The notes beneath the pieces were generated by a model that was given only the letters and a program-made list of their open reading frames with translations, had not been told where the DNA came from and did no database searches. DNA of 64,000 nucleotides from Acridotheres tristis (lineage: Eukaryota > Chordata > Aves > Passeriformes > Sturnidae). The position numbers and the translations under genes were made by a program. Of the stretch, positions 1 to 13,600 are shown piece by piece. Each line of letters starts with the position of its first letter. The first letter of the stretch is position 1. Location of the stretch: the NCBI GenBank assembly GCA_037013685.1, contig CM072899.1, positions 12,194,479 to 12,258,478 of the forward strand, in the 5' to 3' direction.

Positions 1-90
1 TAGCTAGCTCTTGGGCTTCAACCAGCTCCTTGTGCAGTTGCTGAATTTCTTGCTTAGCCCCAGTCTCTGATTGTGCACCCTGCAATTCAT
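1..90 (-). CDS. SLMAP: SLMAP exon 18 (partial, cut by window edge)
   Basis: Coiled-coil exon. The acceptor TTTTATCAG lies just above position 90. The exon begins with the last two bases of the Asp codon started in the exon at 4,765 and reads ELQGAQSETG, then AKQEIQQLHKELVEAQELA, residues 501-530, matching mammalian SLMAP with few changes. Heptad spacing of Leu, Ile and Val with many Glu, Gln and Lys fits a coiled coil. No donor is seen, so the exon continues past position 1, and the remaining coiled coils and tail anchor are missing only because of the window edge. Confidence 0.95.
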
Positions 91-3000
91 CTGATAAAAG
101 AACATTTTCTTTGAATCATAAATTTCTGCAACAGCTTAATTTGCACTGTCATGTGATGATTGACAACTTTTTACTCAAATCTTCCAAAGTTAGTTAAAGT
201 AAACTCAAAACTGGATTAGACAAATATTAGCAAAAATATTAATATACTTTTTAAAGTGTAAAACATATACAAACTTTAACACATTCATTATACATAACAT
301 GCAATATGAAACAGAAATTAAGAAGGAAGAAATAGAGAGTTTTATAAAACACTGTATAAACTGGCAAGGAGCTCTGACTTGACAAAAGAAGGAACAACAA
401 GCCTAAGACAATCCTTGACTGTGTTTACAACTTGTCTCTTTTTAAAGGAAGCTGCTCTAAGCCTGTCTCAGTGCACAGGCTCAGGCAAGTGCTGCTATTC
501 CATGTTTCACTACTGCCACCCACCCAGCATATCACCAGGCTCAACCTCCCCCACTCCCTCTGGAGACTCACAAGGAAAGAAAAAATTTAGGGAAATTTCC
601 TAAAACAAAATTAAGAAAAAGATTAAGAAAAAGAAGAAAATTCCAGCCTCCTTTTTTCATTCAGTGGCCTTAGTGAATACTAAGACAAATATTGCACTTG
701 ATTTTCAAAAAAAAAGAAAATCTTAAAATATTAAGTGTATCTTTAATATCATCATAAATCTAGGCACATTATTGAAACTCTAAATAAAAGCATTTGCTCT
801 TCCCTGTACGTTTTGTATTAGCTAAAATGCATATTAAATGCCTCTTGGACTTACAAGAGATGACTTGCAGTCACAAATACTTTCACAGCTGAAGTTTTGG
901 AGGAATTTAAAAGAGGCAAACTAAGTATTTGTTACTAAGAGCAGTGTCCTCTAACGGGCACACATCTAGAAATGAGATGCAGGAACACTCCAGCCTGCAG
1001 GCATCTGCAAAGCCAGGAAGAGCATCCAGCAAACTCTCATTTACTGGATTTTCCTTAAGCAGTGTCTGTACACAAACTTATTTTCTTGTAGGCACCAACA
1101 GCACTGATAAGCTCTAGAGGTAGAGAGATAAAACTTCATATAAAGCTAGTTTGGTGAGACAGGTAAAGTAAGGAAATTGGTGAAAGAATTCCAGCTGTGT
1201 ATCATGGGAGAGGGTGAATAGAAAAGGGTGACACAGTTACCTGGTCAATAAACATGTGCAACTAGAGACCATATGGATTCAAGATAAAGGCTTAGGAAAA
1301 ATATTGCTTTGGTTTGTCTTTCATTAATAAGGAAAAAAATAAAAACAAACTATAATTTAGCTCATCATTAGACTTTTGACATTCATATTTAGCTGTATAG
1401 GTTAATAAAGTAATTATAGATTTTTTTCTTTTTCTCTTAATTAAGAAAATTGTTTAGCAAATCATGCTAAAGTCGTCACACTGCATCTCTCTAAGGGGCT
1501 GTTTTTCCTGTACTCAGTAATGAACTGGTGGGTTTGAGCAGAGCTGAGAACACACACGTGCTTTTAGATTTTTTCTGAACAAAATTATGAGAGCAGAAAG
1601 AAGAGAGAGGACTACGTATTTCATCCAAATACTTTGTTTTATAGTTTATTAGTTCTAAATCTAACTTTCTCTTTACTGAACATGTTTTGTTCTTAGCTTC
1701 TCATGGAAAAAGATTTAGGGCAATTAGACTTTCAAGCCTCCTTAATGAGACTTTTCAAAAGAAATGCATGAGGAAGTTGGCAAATTATGCTCAAATAACG
1801 CCTGATGAAGAAGCAGTGTCCCAAATCCAACAAGAGACACCCTAAATGAACTTTATGGTGGCAGTGTTTTCCAGTCAATGAAAGTACACATCATAAAAGA
1901 CAGTACTGCTTCAAAAGAGACAAGAGGCTCAATTTAAGGGACAGGATAATCTGTTTAGCAAAGGCACAGTCAAGGTAAACTCTTTCCTACATCAACACAA
2001 AAGGGGAATTTCCATGTGCCTGACATCCTTCTAAATCAAAAGCCAAGAAATATAAGCACAAGAAAATATTAGCTTTTTAGTCTTACCCAAACAGAAAATT
2101 CAATGTCTTGCAGTTCAAAGCAAATACAATTCTTGTGCTAATTCTAGTTTTAAAAGGTACTTCTTCAGTGAGTAGGATTGCGCTATTTACAAATAATAAA
2201 ACTACTAAATATCATCAGGCTTAGAATCAGTTCCCTTTGGAAGCAAATTCACATCACAACTAACTGTCCTCAGAGAAGGAGAAGGAGTTACCATTAATTA
2301 CAAGGTGCCAGAAAGAATTAAATAAAAAAGAAAAGGTCAGATACAGCATTTCTTCTACCTCATGGAAAATTTTCATCTGTGATCCATTTGTCTGCCACAT
2401 TATAAGAAATGTTCTCAATTAATACCACTTTGTTTCCCACACAAGTACAGTGAGGCTCCCCTTAACGTTAACTCTAATGGTAATACTTAAATTGTTTAAA
2501 AAACTTTTTTTTTAAACTATTTTAATTAAAATTTTTTTTTTTTGGTAACAGAGATAATACAGAAGCACACATAGGGCTGTGGCCTTAATTGATCCTTTAT
2601 CTGTGTGTGCCAGGCCTGTGGAAGCAACTTTATGAGCAGCCTGAAATTGCTTCAAGCCTCACTTCTGAAAGGTCACTTTCAGAATTTTGCAGGATTTCCC
2701 AGGTTATTCAGAAGACAATTTACACGGTACTCTGGTGAAGTCAGGCACAACAGTTACAGTCCTGAGATTTTTTTTTTTGCTTCATAAGATCCACATGAAG
2801 GAAACTGTATCATGTATTTAAAATAAAGTTTCTGGTTATTCTGACATAAAACAATGGTTCCTAAACTTTCTGAGGTAACAGACCACTGCTGATTTTCAAA
2901 ATTTCTTATGTAAATTGCCACTATTCAGCAAACACTCAGCTGAAAACATTTCCTACTAAGATTCCATGGATCAGTCTTGTAATTACTATAAAAATACAGG

Positions 3001-4764
3001 GACATTGGTAAGAACAAGATTACCAATTTTCCAGTGATATTTATTGCTCCTTTCCATCTGTTTAACATTTACCTGCCCTTAACTTTGCAATAGGTAGTCA
3101 CAACCAACCTGTTTAAACCAAAATGTCCAGGGAACTGGAATGAATGGTTAATAAAGTCATTTTCTTTGTGGGGCAAAAACCAAAGTCAACTAATCTGTCA
3201 CAGTTTCCCCCCTTCCCCTTCTTGCCAGATTCTGACTTGTAGAAACTTGAATCAAATTCTGAATGCACTCCAAAATTTTGATGGCAAGCACTTGGAAGAA
3301 ACTACAGCAATCAGAAGTCTCATAGTTTTCTTGTTCCATAACTTTATTTTGGAAATTTCAACAAGTCTGCCATTTCTGCATTCCAAACAGCCGCCAGATC
3401 AAAAACGTTCTCATGCTTCCTTAATTATATGGCTACATAACAAGTCCACTTGAAAAACCTTTCTGGGGCAAGTAAGATCTTTTTTAGGGCAAAGTCAGGC
3501 ACATGAAGTAGCTCTCAGAAAAAAAACTCAAACAAAACTGTGGGTTTATAGGTTCTTCATAAAAATTAAAAGGGCAAATGATTCATTGCATAGATATTTT
3601 TTAATGATTTCGTGAGAGCAAAATAGGAATGACCATAAATAGCCTCAAGAGGAAGAGAGAAAAGTTGCTGCCAACCTCAGTTTTATAACCAAAAATAAGA
3701 CTACTATAATGGCAACAAACAACATGATCAAGTTCTACCTTCTAGCATAGAAGGTCACTGAACATACTTGTTATTAGTTGCAGATATTAGAGCGAACCCC
3801 AAATGGAACATGCCCGTATCTCAAACACTCCTTTCCAAACTGCTTTGCTGAACTCATGTCCGCTGGGAAATATCAAACTCAATTTTATACATGTTGCCAA
3901 ACAGCAAAAGTAATTTGTGCAATTTTTGGAAGCCTTTCCATTGTAAAATTGGGGAGTGTAAACAATTGCAGAGAAAAGCTCTTTTACAGGTCTCCTACAT
4001 TCCGTTATAGTTTCCTTCCTTTCTGAATCACAAAGAACTGTGACATTCTTTTACTTGTGATTCCAATAAGAACATAATTTTAAAGATCTTATCAAGTGTC
4101 TAATTGTTAAAGAAGCATAAAATGATTTTCAGTAGGCTAAATGTAACAACTAATTAATGTGCCAAAAAATTCTTCAGCTAATGAACATGTAAATATCAGC
4201 TTTCTAAGTAACAATGCAAAACCAATAAAAATTTTACTTTTATAGCAATGAAGCTCAAAGCTAAGCCTCAGTAATAATTGCCAACACAGTTATGACACAA
4301 ACTTCCAACCCTGATTGTGTTAAAAAGAAAATCTACTATCTTGTTTTGATTAACTCATCAGCTGCAAACTAACAGAAGCATTTCTGACAGTGATGGAAGT
4401 TATACAAGTAAAAATAAAAAATGTCAGTGATGGAAGAACCCTTCCTCTTCACAGTATAGTCTTAAATGTGTACTGACTCTGCTTCTCATGAGAAAGTTAT
4501 AATATGTCAATTCCTAGAACAGCGTTGGTGAGTACAGAGGTTACCTTTATGCACAAATTATTTCTATAGCAACACTCAAAAGTGTGCTTTTATATCACCC
4601 AAAGGAGTCATTACTGATATTTAAATTGAACTCTTCCATACTACACAATCACCATCTTTGAATTCCAGCATTCTATTTTAACACACTTTTGATAAAAACC
4701 AGTTAGATGAAAAGATTACATATAGAGATTATGTATCTAAATTTGCAAAAGTAAATTTGTTTAC
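91..4764 (-). other. SLMAP intron 17, no gene seen
   Basis: A 4,674-bp AT-rich intron with donor GTAAAC and acceptor ATCAG. It holds T/A homopolymer runs near 2,505-2,543 and a short direct repeat (CAGTGATGGAAG) near 4,389 and 4,423. Small open frames such as 3,166-3,453 and 3,778-4,026 show no recognisable protein and no splice context. I see no transposon that I can name. Confidence 0.85.
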
Positions 4765-4824
4765 CTTTCAGAAGAGCTACTTTGACAATAGGTTCATTTA
4801 GATCTTGGTCATCCATTTGAGCAT
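4765..4824 (-). CDS. SLMAP: SLMAP exon 17 (cassette region)
   Basis: A 60-bp exon reading AQMDDQDLNEPIVKVALLK (residues 482-500), with split Asp codons at both ends. The acceptor is a run of ten T followed by AG; the donor is AAG|GTAAAC, weaker than consensus at +5. Length is a multiple of three and both borders are phase 1, so skipping preserves the frame. The acidic segment carries the reading from the Ser/Asp-rich exon into the next coiled coil. The match to mammalian SLMAP is close, with a conservative difference around Ile-Val-Lys. Confidence 0.95.
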
Positions 4825-5085
4825 CTAAAAAAAAAAATCCACACCTTTGAGAGAGCAAGCAGACTGCAGACAGCTCTCATAGACACATTCTTGCCATGGA
4901 GAGAAGATTTTATGTCCTTCTCAATTTACAAGAGTCAAATTAAGAAGCCGCAAAATAGACAATACTGCTCTAAGCTTGTCTCTAACTCTACATAATACAC
5001 TCTATTCCTTCAGGAAAAGGCTCATGATTACCTAGATTTAATTTAAACTAATTAGAGGTTCCAGAAATGTCAGTTAAATTCTTAC

Positions 5086-5169
5086 CTGTAGTGTCGTCAC
5101 TGCTTTTTTCCTTGCTTGGGCTGAGGGTGTCAGACAAATCGTTCGATTCTTTGACTCGCGCTTGGTTCT
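5086..5169 (-). CDS. SLMAP: SLMAP exon 16, Ser/Asp-rich linker (cassette region)
   Basis: An 84-bp phase 1-1 exon. It reads NQARVKESNDLSDTLSPSKE then KSSDDTT (residues 454-480), the hydrophilic Ser/Asp/Lys linker between coiled-coil blocks. Acceptor CTCTTGCAG, donor CAG|GTAAGA. The SLSP-like and SSDD stretches are plausible phosphorylation targets (SP and acidic-directed sites), an inference from motif only. As I recall the mammalian sequence, this copy has an extra Asn before DLSD. It is separated from exon 17 by only 261 bp. Confidence 0.95.
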
Positions 5170-8100
5170 CTGCAAGAGACAAGGAAAAGCAACTACAATC
5201 AATAAATGCTTTGTTCATCATTTCTCCTGTACACCAAACTACTGCTAAATGTCAATAGAAAACAACTCGGTTGAAGAAACAGTTAAAACCTGCTGGATGG
5301 TTATTTCTTTGCAAGTCTGGGCTAAAATGGATTCCGCATCCCTGGAGTCATTACCCCAGCCTAGCCTCTAATAAGGGACGCAATTGCCTCGTGCACAGCT
5401 TGAACTTGGGTTAATGCTGTGTTCCTGCCAGCTGGAACTGTGGAAAAGCTGATTCAATCAGCAAACAAACAAGAAAAGAAAACTAGAACAATGCAGATAC
5501 TGTAGCAAGTCAGAAAGAAACTGCTGTTAAGAATAAAACTGTGCTTCAGTACTTGGATGAATAAAACAACAAGTTCTTGTACATACACACTGTTCAAAGT
5601 AAGTATGGTGTGAACCATTAAAGAATCACAGCAATATAAATTAATACACTAGTTTCTAGAAAGAATTTTCAGTTTAAATTGTATTAAGAGAAGCAGTGTA
5701 TGTTGTTTCCACAAAAAAAATTACCTTCATGAAATAGCTGTTCATATATAATTCAGCTCTTTATTACATGCAGCTTAGGGAAGCCACACATTGTGGGTTT
5801 TTTGGTTTGCTGGATTTTTTGTTGTTTGGGTTTTTTTCCCCATTTCTAGATTTTTAGTGGAGACCACATATTTTCAAAAGATAAGAAGATTAATTACACC
5901 AGTGCATCTTTGTCCCACACAGAATCATCCCTGACTCCAAGTCAAAATATTATAAGTAACTGAAAAACATTTTAATATATTTTCTTAAATAACAATTATG
6001 GTTTAGTTCTGATGGCTCAAATTAAAAAGGACACAGTATCTCTGGTGTGGGCTAACCCAGCAGGTCTGTCAGCAAGGAATTGTCACCAACATGCAGGTGA
6101 GGTTATGCAAAATGAAATCTTTCTTGGCAGCCTATTGAGAGCCTTGTTTGACAGCACTGCTGCCCACCTGCAGGTTAACAGAGGTTTCCTCTGAGTCTCA
6201 AGCTCCAGGCAGAGATATTATAAGAAAAGGAGTCAATACAGCATTCCCAGTACAGAGACTTCTACCATCCATGGAGAAAAACACAGTGAACACAATTTCA
6301 CCACATATAGATAACGTGCATGCAACAGTGAAGTATCAGCACATGGGACGGAAGAAGCACATCAATAAATTGTGTTGTACAACAGGGTTAGTGTATGAAA
6401 ATAACTAAAAACCAAGGGAATAATAAGACATCTTATTAAATAACGAGAGAATACACAGAACTAACTTCCTCTAAAACAAAAAGTGGAAACTGGACACAAC
6501 CTGTGCAGCTACATGAGGAAATAAGCATGACAGAACAAAGTCAGGTTAACAGAAAAAAACCTCCCAAGTTTTTTAAATCTGAAACGAAAAGTTTTCTATA
6601 ACCCAGTGCTAGATTAACATCCACTTGTACACGAAACAGAAGGCAGCAAGTACAAACAAAGCAGCTAATAAAGAGCAAGACTCTTCCCATCCTAATGTAA
6701 CCAAAATCACTAGAGAAGAGGAAGGGGGAAAGCACCCGTACAGTTAAAGCACACTAGAGGTTCAGACCTGGCAGATATTCCAAACACAACCCCCATTTTA
6801 GCAGACTTCAAAATTCATAATGATTGCTGTAGTGAAAAACTTAATCTTTGGGGGAGGATGGTTCTTGGCTAAAAAAGGGATCTTTCTTATTTTTAGGAAT
6901 AAAGTTTTTAAACTACTACCTAAAGGTGTTACAAACCAAAACATTTTACACTCTCATATAAAACCAAGCTCACAGGATTGCTACCAAAACTGTAATAATT
7001 ACTAAACCAAAACTAACCTATTAAGAAAGGTATAACCTAAAAGCCTCACCCATGTCACTTTTGTTAGTGGCCGATCCAGAAGCACTAAGCTGAGCAAGAT
7101 CCATATCCAACTAACTTTACCATATCTGGGCATCCATGGAAATACTGCTTTCCTGCTCTGTGCAAAATGGGAGGAACAGAGCCAGTTCCAACCACTGAAT
7201 TAATTCTCTCTCCCACAGCACCCCCTTATATACTTCCCTCCCACCCACCCTTGGTATATCAGCTTCTTCCTCACTCCTGTCCTCCCCCTCTGAAAGAAGG
7301 CACAAAAGATGAGGCACCAGAGGAAAGATGCATACCAGTTCTACATGTGAAACAGCAGAAGACAAATTATTATAAACCTGCTTCCTATTCTTGAAGCAGA
7401 GTCGTAAGCACAAAACTCTTTCCTGTACTGTATTATATCACAGCAGTTGTTCCTATTTCCCATAATAAAACTGAGCTGAACAAATATAGCCAAAGTGATA
7501 AAGTATATTAAAATGTGTTGACATCATACTTGATGAGTTAGAATATATTACCAAACACTAAAAATAGCTCAGAGCTTTGCAATGGAAGGGGCATGCAAGT
7601 GTTACGTTACAGTTATTGTATGCATTCTTTTGCCAAATATGGCACCTTGTCTATAGCTTCCTCACATACAGAAAGGAGTTAAAGGTGCAATCCATGCATT
7701 AAAGGAAGAGAAGATAAATTAAAATGCCTTTAAAACACTGGAACTTTTAACAAACTAACATTTATTCAACACAACAACACTTGGCAGAAGGACAGAGGGT
7801 AAAGAACTGAGCTAGAATATCCAGGTATCAATAAAAAGCTGCAAGAGAGGAGTGAGCCTGCAAGCCCAAACAATCTTACATTATTACACACTTGAGAAAT
7901 ATTGACCTGCACACTTGGTAGCAATCCTGACCTTGGCATTGTAACGTAAGGATGGACTGTTCCTTGACTTAGCTCCTTTAATTTAACTTGCTTTATACAT
8001 TAGAGAAAAGTTAGAGAGGAACAGATATATTTTACTTGTAAAAGACAGATTAGGAGGTTAATATTTTAAATTTATGAGGGTGTAAGGTATAAAATAGTCA

Positions 8101-8498
8101 AATTAAAATACGCTTTTATTTAAAACTTAAAATTACACTAAACATTATTTCTATGTGGCCCTATAATAAAACCAAAATCTTGTTTAGAGTTCATGCAGGC
8201 ACTAAAGCTTGAATTGAATTTACAAAAATTACTTTAAAAAAAAAGCATATTCAAGTAAGAACTCAATTGTGAGACTAGCATTTCATGCACTCAATCATCA
8301 AAAATGGTTTCTATTAAATCTTTTTAGCCTACAATAGTACTTGGAATAGAGTTCAGCAAACAATTTTCCTCCCTTTTATTGAATTTCTCCTCAAAAGTGT
8401 ATTCAATCAAAACTCAAACTGGTGAACAAACACAAAACATGCACTGAGTGACAGAAAAAGCATGCTTCAAAAACAGTTAAATAATCCAGAAGTCTAAC
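5170..8498 (-). other. SLMAP intron 15, no gene seen
   Basis: 3,329 bp, AT-rich. A T/G-rich low-complexity tract lies at about 5,790-5,840 (runs of TTTT mixed with GGG and TTGG). Open frames at 7,117-7,413 (minus) and 6,148-6,408 (plus) have no domain or family likeness. The donor at its 5' end is GTTAGA, one of the weakest in the gene. Confidence 0.85.
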
Positions 8499-8555
8499 CT
8501 TTCAAAAGCTTTGTTTCTTCCACTTTGGTTAGATGTCCTTCATCTATGATCTTGT
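8499..8555 (-). CDS. SLMAP: SLMAP exon 15 (cassette region)
   Basis: A 57-bp exon reading KIIDEGHLTKVEETKLLK (residues 435-452), after a split Asn codon. Acceptor TTTGGCAG, donor AAAG|GTTAGA, the latter departing from the GTRAGT consensus. Phase 1 at both ends and divisible by three. It matches the segment known in human as the LIVEGHLTKVEETK region, which is absent from some isoforms. The weak donor agrees with regulated inclusion, but that is inference. Confidence 0.93.
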
Positions 8556-9857
8556 CTGCCAAACAAAATAAGTGTTACTTTCCAAGCTCAAATTTTCCCT
8601 GCACGCATCTACGTAGAGTACATTCCATGACCAAATTAAAAGCTGATAATATTACTTCCTACTCAGGCTTGAACAAAAACTTTATTCTGGCACTGAATAA
8701 TGAAACAGAGCACACAAGCCTAGTGGAACTTTGTGACACAGAGCATAATTATTTCTGCTTATTAACTTACATAATGCTGCAGTTCACCAATGAGAATTTA
8801 GAAAAATTAATTTTATGTACTTCGAAAAAAATTTAATCAGAAGCAATAAATAATTAACACACTTCTCAAGTTTAGTTATCAAAAAAGGAATTCGAAGAGC
8901 TGGTTGCATGAAACAGACATCCACCCAACACAGCAGAAATCTAGAAATGTACCACAGTAGAACAGCAAATAGAGAAATCCCTTCAACATCTCAATTGCTT
9001 TTAACAGAACCTGTGAAAGGTACACACAAACAGCCTTTCTTTCTTTAAACCTTTCAAGAGAGCTGCACAAACCTCAAAAAAACTAGGAATGCATTACATT
9101 CAAGTTCATGAAAAACGGAGTTTTTACACAAAGTCTATTTAGAGAAGTACGCAAAAGTCTCAGAAGTGGAATTTGAGACTGAATTGCTAACTTCATCCTA
9201 ACTCCTGCTAGGACATGAAGGCAAACAAGAATAGTAAGGGAAGAATAGGATTGGACTAATCAAAGACGAGAAAAACTATTTAAGAATTCATTTCTTTTTG
9301 CAGATGAGCTTTCATTATTTGTCATTCCTTAACAAGTGATGCCAACACAGAAATATCGAGGGTCCCATCTTACAGATCACATCCTCAATTTCTGTGCAGT
9401 AGATTTTGCAGTTTAGTTCATGTTGAAAGCTGTTAGCCTCTGAAATACCAAGCCCCTGCCTCCCCTCCACGCTCTCCCTGTCAGATCCCTGACAAGCAGG
9501 CAGGGAATGCAGTTTGCTGGATACTCCACGTGCTGTCAACAGGTAACTGAGAAACAGAGAATGCTGCATCAACAGCACAAACAAGAGAGTTCAAACTAAA
9601 GAAGCTGAACAACAGTAAATCCTCTTCAAATTAAAAACAAAAAGACAACCCAATTAACCAATCAAAAAAACCCATTAAAAACTTTAGCCAGCATTTCCAG
9701 CTTCAAGAATCTCTGAAGATGAACTTGTCCCTCTATTCCTCTGATGGCATGTTGCTGTAACTATGACAACCTAAGGACAGATGCAGGACAAGGTCTGGCA
9801 GGAGATTTTTTACAACCCTAGATGGTAGACAAGGTTTCAGACAAAAAGCCCTGAAGT

Positions 9858-9890
9858 CTGAAGAAGGGTTTTATGGCCAAAACGTTGTCC
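9858..9890 (+). other. Hammerhead-ribozyme-like relic, possibly Penelope-derived
   Basis: The plus strand reads CTGAAGA, then an imperfect GGG/GCC hairpin-like segment, then AAAACGTTGTCC. CTGANGA followed by a short stem and GAAAC is the hammerhead core, and the order CTGANGA..GAAACGTTGT recurs in Penelope-like retroelements. Here the G of GAAA is replaced by A and stem II is poor, so it is probably inactive. No reverse transcriptase or GIY-YIG remnant is seen next to it. Chance resemblance is possible. Confidence 0.3.
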
Positions 9891-10600
9891 TTTAACTCTT
9901 CCTTCCTCTACACAGATAAATGAGTCTAAAAGAGATGTTCCCTCCACCTACTTTCATCTACAAATATTATCCTGCATTAGTGTAACATTTTATTAATATT
10001 GCTTCAGAAACATATGGAACAGCACACTGGATTTTCAGGACTGGCTTCAGGTCTCAAGCAACTGCAGGAGATCAGTCATCATCCAAGTTCAGAACAGCCT
10101 GGAGTTCCTCAGAGCTGGTGAGAACGACTGTGCCTAGACTGAGCAGGGAATCAGGTTACTGGCAGCCACAAGTCAGGAGCTGGAGTGATATCATGAGTCC
10201 TCTTCCATTCTAAAATAAAGTACATCTAAACAATCTAAACATTATTCCAGGACTCAGCTGTGGCCAGAAGAGGGGTGGAAGGGAAGGCAGCAAGAAAAAA
10301 GCTGAGGAATTCTCACTGAACACAAAAACAAGTAACTTTCAACTGCTTGATCTGAAGGGGTAACACCTCAGCCATGCTAGACTGCTAGCCTAAAATAAGC
10401 TTCTGTAATCAGCTTACAGAGGAAAATTTAGCATTATGAATTGATGGATCTTTTAGCTTTCACAATTCAGTAACTGCAATACAAAACAAAATACAAAACC
10501 CTTCTTGAAACAGATGTTTTCCAAACTGAAACTTCTGCAGTTCTTTACACTCCATTTCCATGACTAAAAGAAACTGCAGGTATGGTTTTTTTGCTGTTGG

Positions 10601-10615
10601 TTTTTTTTTTTTTTT
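10601..10615. repeat. T15 homopolymer run
   Basis: Uninterrupted run of 15 T, preceded by a second T-rich run about 20 bp upstream. Low-complexity tract in intron 14; no retroposon body recognised beside it. Confidence 0.8.
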
Positions 10616-13600
10616 CCATGGTGGCTAATTGTTTTCTAGTGTCCATTACTGATTTCACCATTTGTACAGAAGATGTCTCCTTTGCACTGTTTCTTCAGCC
10701 AAGACCTTGAGCAGCAGCACTCAAGTCTCTGCCCAGCCAGACCCAAAGCTGGCACAGCCAGTGCCTGGCACTTGGTGACTGACACCTCTTCTAACTTTCA
10801 GAACAAGTGAACATTCTCTGTGTTTCAAGAATGCTATCCCTAACATATGGCATAAGCCAACAAAAAAATAGTTTATTTCAACATGCTGGTATTTAGATAA
10901 TACACAGAAAATTGGATGTTGGTACCACCAAACTCCATAGAATCTTATTTTTCACTGTTACCACCAAAGTCACTAAAAATGGCAGAATCCAGACAACAAT
11001 GAGAAAGCAAAGATAGAGACGACTTTTTAAAAATATCTTTTTCAAATCTCTGTATTTTTTAATTTTACTATTTCAGAAACTTCATAAACCTGATTTGTTT
11101 TTAAATCAATTAATGTTTTCCCTGAATCAAGACATGCAGTCTTGGCTACCACAACATAAATTAGGGCTTTAATTTCTGGCACAAAAGAACTTTGGCTTTC
11201 AGGCTATCCAGTCTCCACTTAGCACAAAGCAAAGAGGTACATATAACTCATGTTTTTACTGACACAGTCTGCTGTGAAGTTAAGCTTTCAGTTTGTCTTT
11301 AAGGTAATTAATATTTCCTTTTGCAGCTTAAAATCAGCTTTCCTTTAGGTTTTTAGGCATTTCCTATCTTTTCAATTTAACAACTCCATTTTAGATTTAG
11401 GTTGCCTAACACTATGTGCAATATAATAACTAAGATCTGTTAACATTACAATTATCACTTAAGTAACATGGCCCCTCTACATTTATATTTTGGCATCAAA
11501 ATAGTCTTTGAAGTAGGCCAGGTTTGAAAACCAATAAAAAACCTGTCCATTAAGGCACAAATTTCCAACCATCTGAAAACAGTGATACTAAACAGCTTTA
11601 ACTTTACTTGACACCTGCAGGTCAAAGGAGAAGTTAAAAATAATTCAATCCATTCAATCCATCCAAAAACTACTATTAATAAATTTGCAAAAAATTAGCT
11701 TGGTGAAAAGAAAGAAGTTGACTTGCATTTAAAATTAAATGCAAAAAATCACAAAGGGAAAAATAAGGACACAAATAAAGAAGGGTTAGACTGGAGTGAA
11801 AGAGAGGAAGCTAACAGGGCAGCAAATCTCACTTTGGTCTATACATCATCACATTTTTGCTAATAATGCATATTATGTACTGATCAAAAAGAAGCACCAT
11901 AACTTCTGCTCTTGATATCACTGATTTTGACCAGTGGTTACTCAAAAAAAAAAACTATGGAATGAGCAACAAGTGAACTGAATGTAATGATCAGAAAGTA
12001 AGAGACTTCCCAGATCATTCAGAGCCAGATTTCATAACACTTGACAGATGTTAGAGATCAGGACACATTACTGGATGAGATTGTGAGTTCACTGTGCTTA
12101 AAAATGAAAAAAATTTACAGAAGCTGGATTTTACAAACTGTCTGGTTTCTGGGATTTTTATTATATCATTATTGTTTAAGTAATAAACCTGCTCCTCTCT
12201 AAGTACTTAAATCTCTGGGCAAAACCCCAGCATGAACCAGATATTCTTCCTCTGTATTGCCAGTCTTTATGATATTGTTCTTCACTATTTTCTGTGTGAT
12301 TTAGAACTTGATTTCCTGACAATCTCTGGAACTGTAATTTTTCTCCCCAGGAGTCCCCAGCTCTTGATGCTACACGGAGCAAAGAACAGGAGTAGGACTG
12401 AAGGGCAGCATTTACACACCAAAGGAAAAGAATAGTTCCTACAGTCTGCAGTTTTTAACCTCATGATATTGTGAGGCCTGACTAAACACATTTGAAAGTG
12501 AAAAAGGCAGACTTTCAGTCCAAGAAGAAATAAAAGAGTCAATGATTTGGATTTTTTATTGATTTGAGAGTAAAAACTTAAGACTGTCACAAAAAATGCA
12601 AAATATTGAACCCTTTTGAACTCATTCATTCCTTAAAAAGTGAAGCAGTCGAGGCCCTGCAATGTCTTCACTCTGTAGTTTTCAAAGTCTTGAGAAAGGG
12701 TAGGCACAAATCCACTGATCTTAATTTTACTCTTATTAATACTCCTTTTACATCTTAGAATATTTTACTAGATACCCTTGATCACTTTTCCTTCTCAACA
12801 GTGACAGGACTAGTCACATTTAGTTTGCAGAAGTGACACTAACCTAAGTTTTGCCAAAATAGGTTAAATTAATATCCAAACAATGCAAACAGGCAATCAA
12901 TTTGTATTTGAACATCACACAGTGTGTTCTTCATGTTCTAGACAAAAAAAATGTTTACTCAAGCATTTAACTTCATTTTTACGTACTGAAAAAAGAAGAT
13001 TCATACAAGATCTTTGCAAAATTTAGAATTATTTTATACTGCAGCCTGACAGAAGACAGCTACCAGTCAATTTTTTTAAATAAACGTTTTTCAAATAAAT
13101 AAAGTTGACATTTTCTTAGACAAACATTAGCAGTATCACATCATGTGGTTTATGGCACTGCAATCTGGATCACAAGCAGTAAAATCAAAGTCTGCTACAC
13201 TTCCACATGAAAATTTGAGAGGAAAGAGTCCAATGGGCATAATGTCAAAAATGATCCTGTCTTATTTCTGCTTCTAAAGGCTTCTCTGATCAATTTTAGG
13301 TACATCATTTCTATAAACTCTGAAGTAAAAAAAAAGCAGGTTTTCTTGAAGTTTAATAGCATTTTGCTTCTCTGCATAATTAGGATATTTTTCTTTCAGT
13401 AGGCAGAAAGTATTAACATCTTCAGTTTTGCCTTAATATAGATGTGCAGACAGTGCTGTTTCATTACTCATTTTCAAAAGCATTTGCTTTGAAAAATACG
13501 TTTCACATTCCAGAATAACACATCTATCTAAAGACTGGTATTGCAATTTTCTGCTTTTCTTAAAACAGTCTCTTGGATTTCCACATAGAAACTATGGACT

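Noticed and set aside
1802..1808. CTGATGA resembling a hammerhead core
   Set aside because: It is not followed by a stem and GAAAC within a suitable distance.
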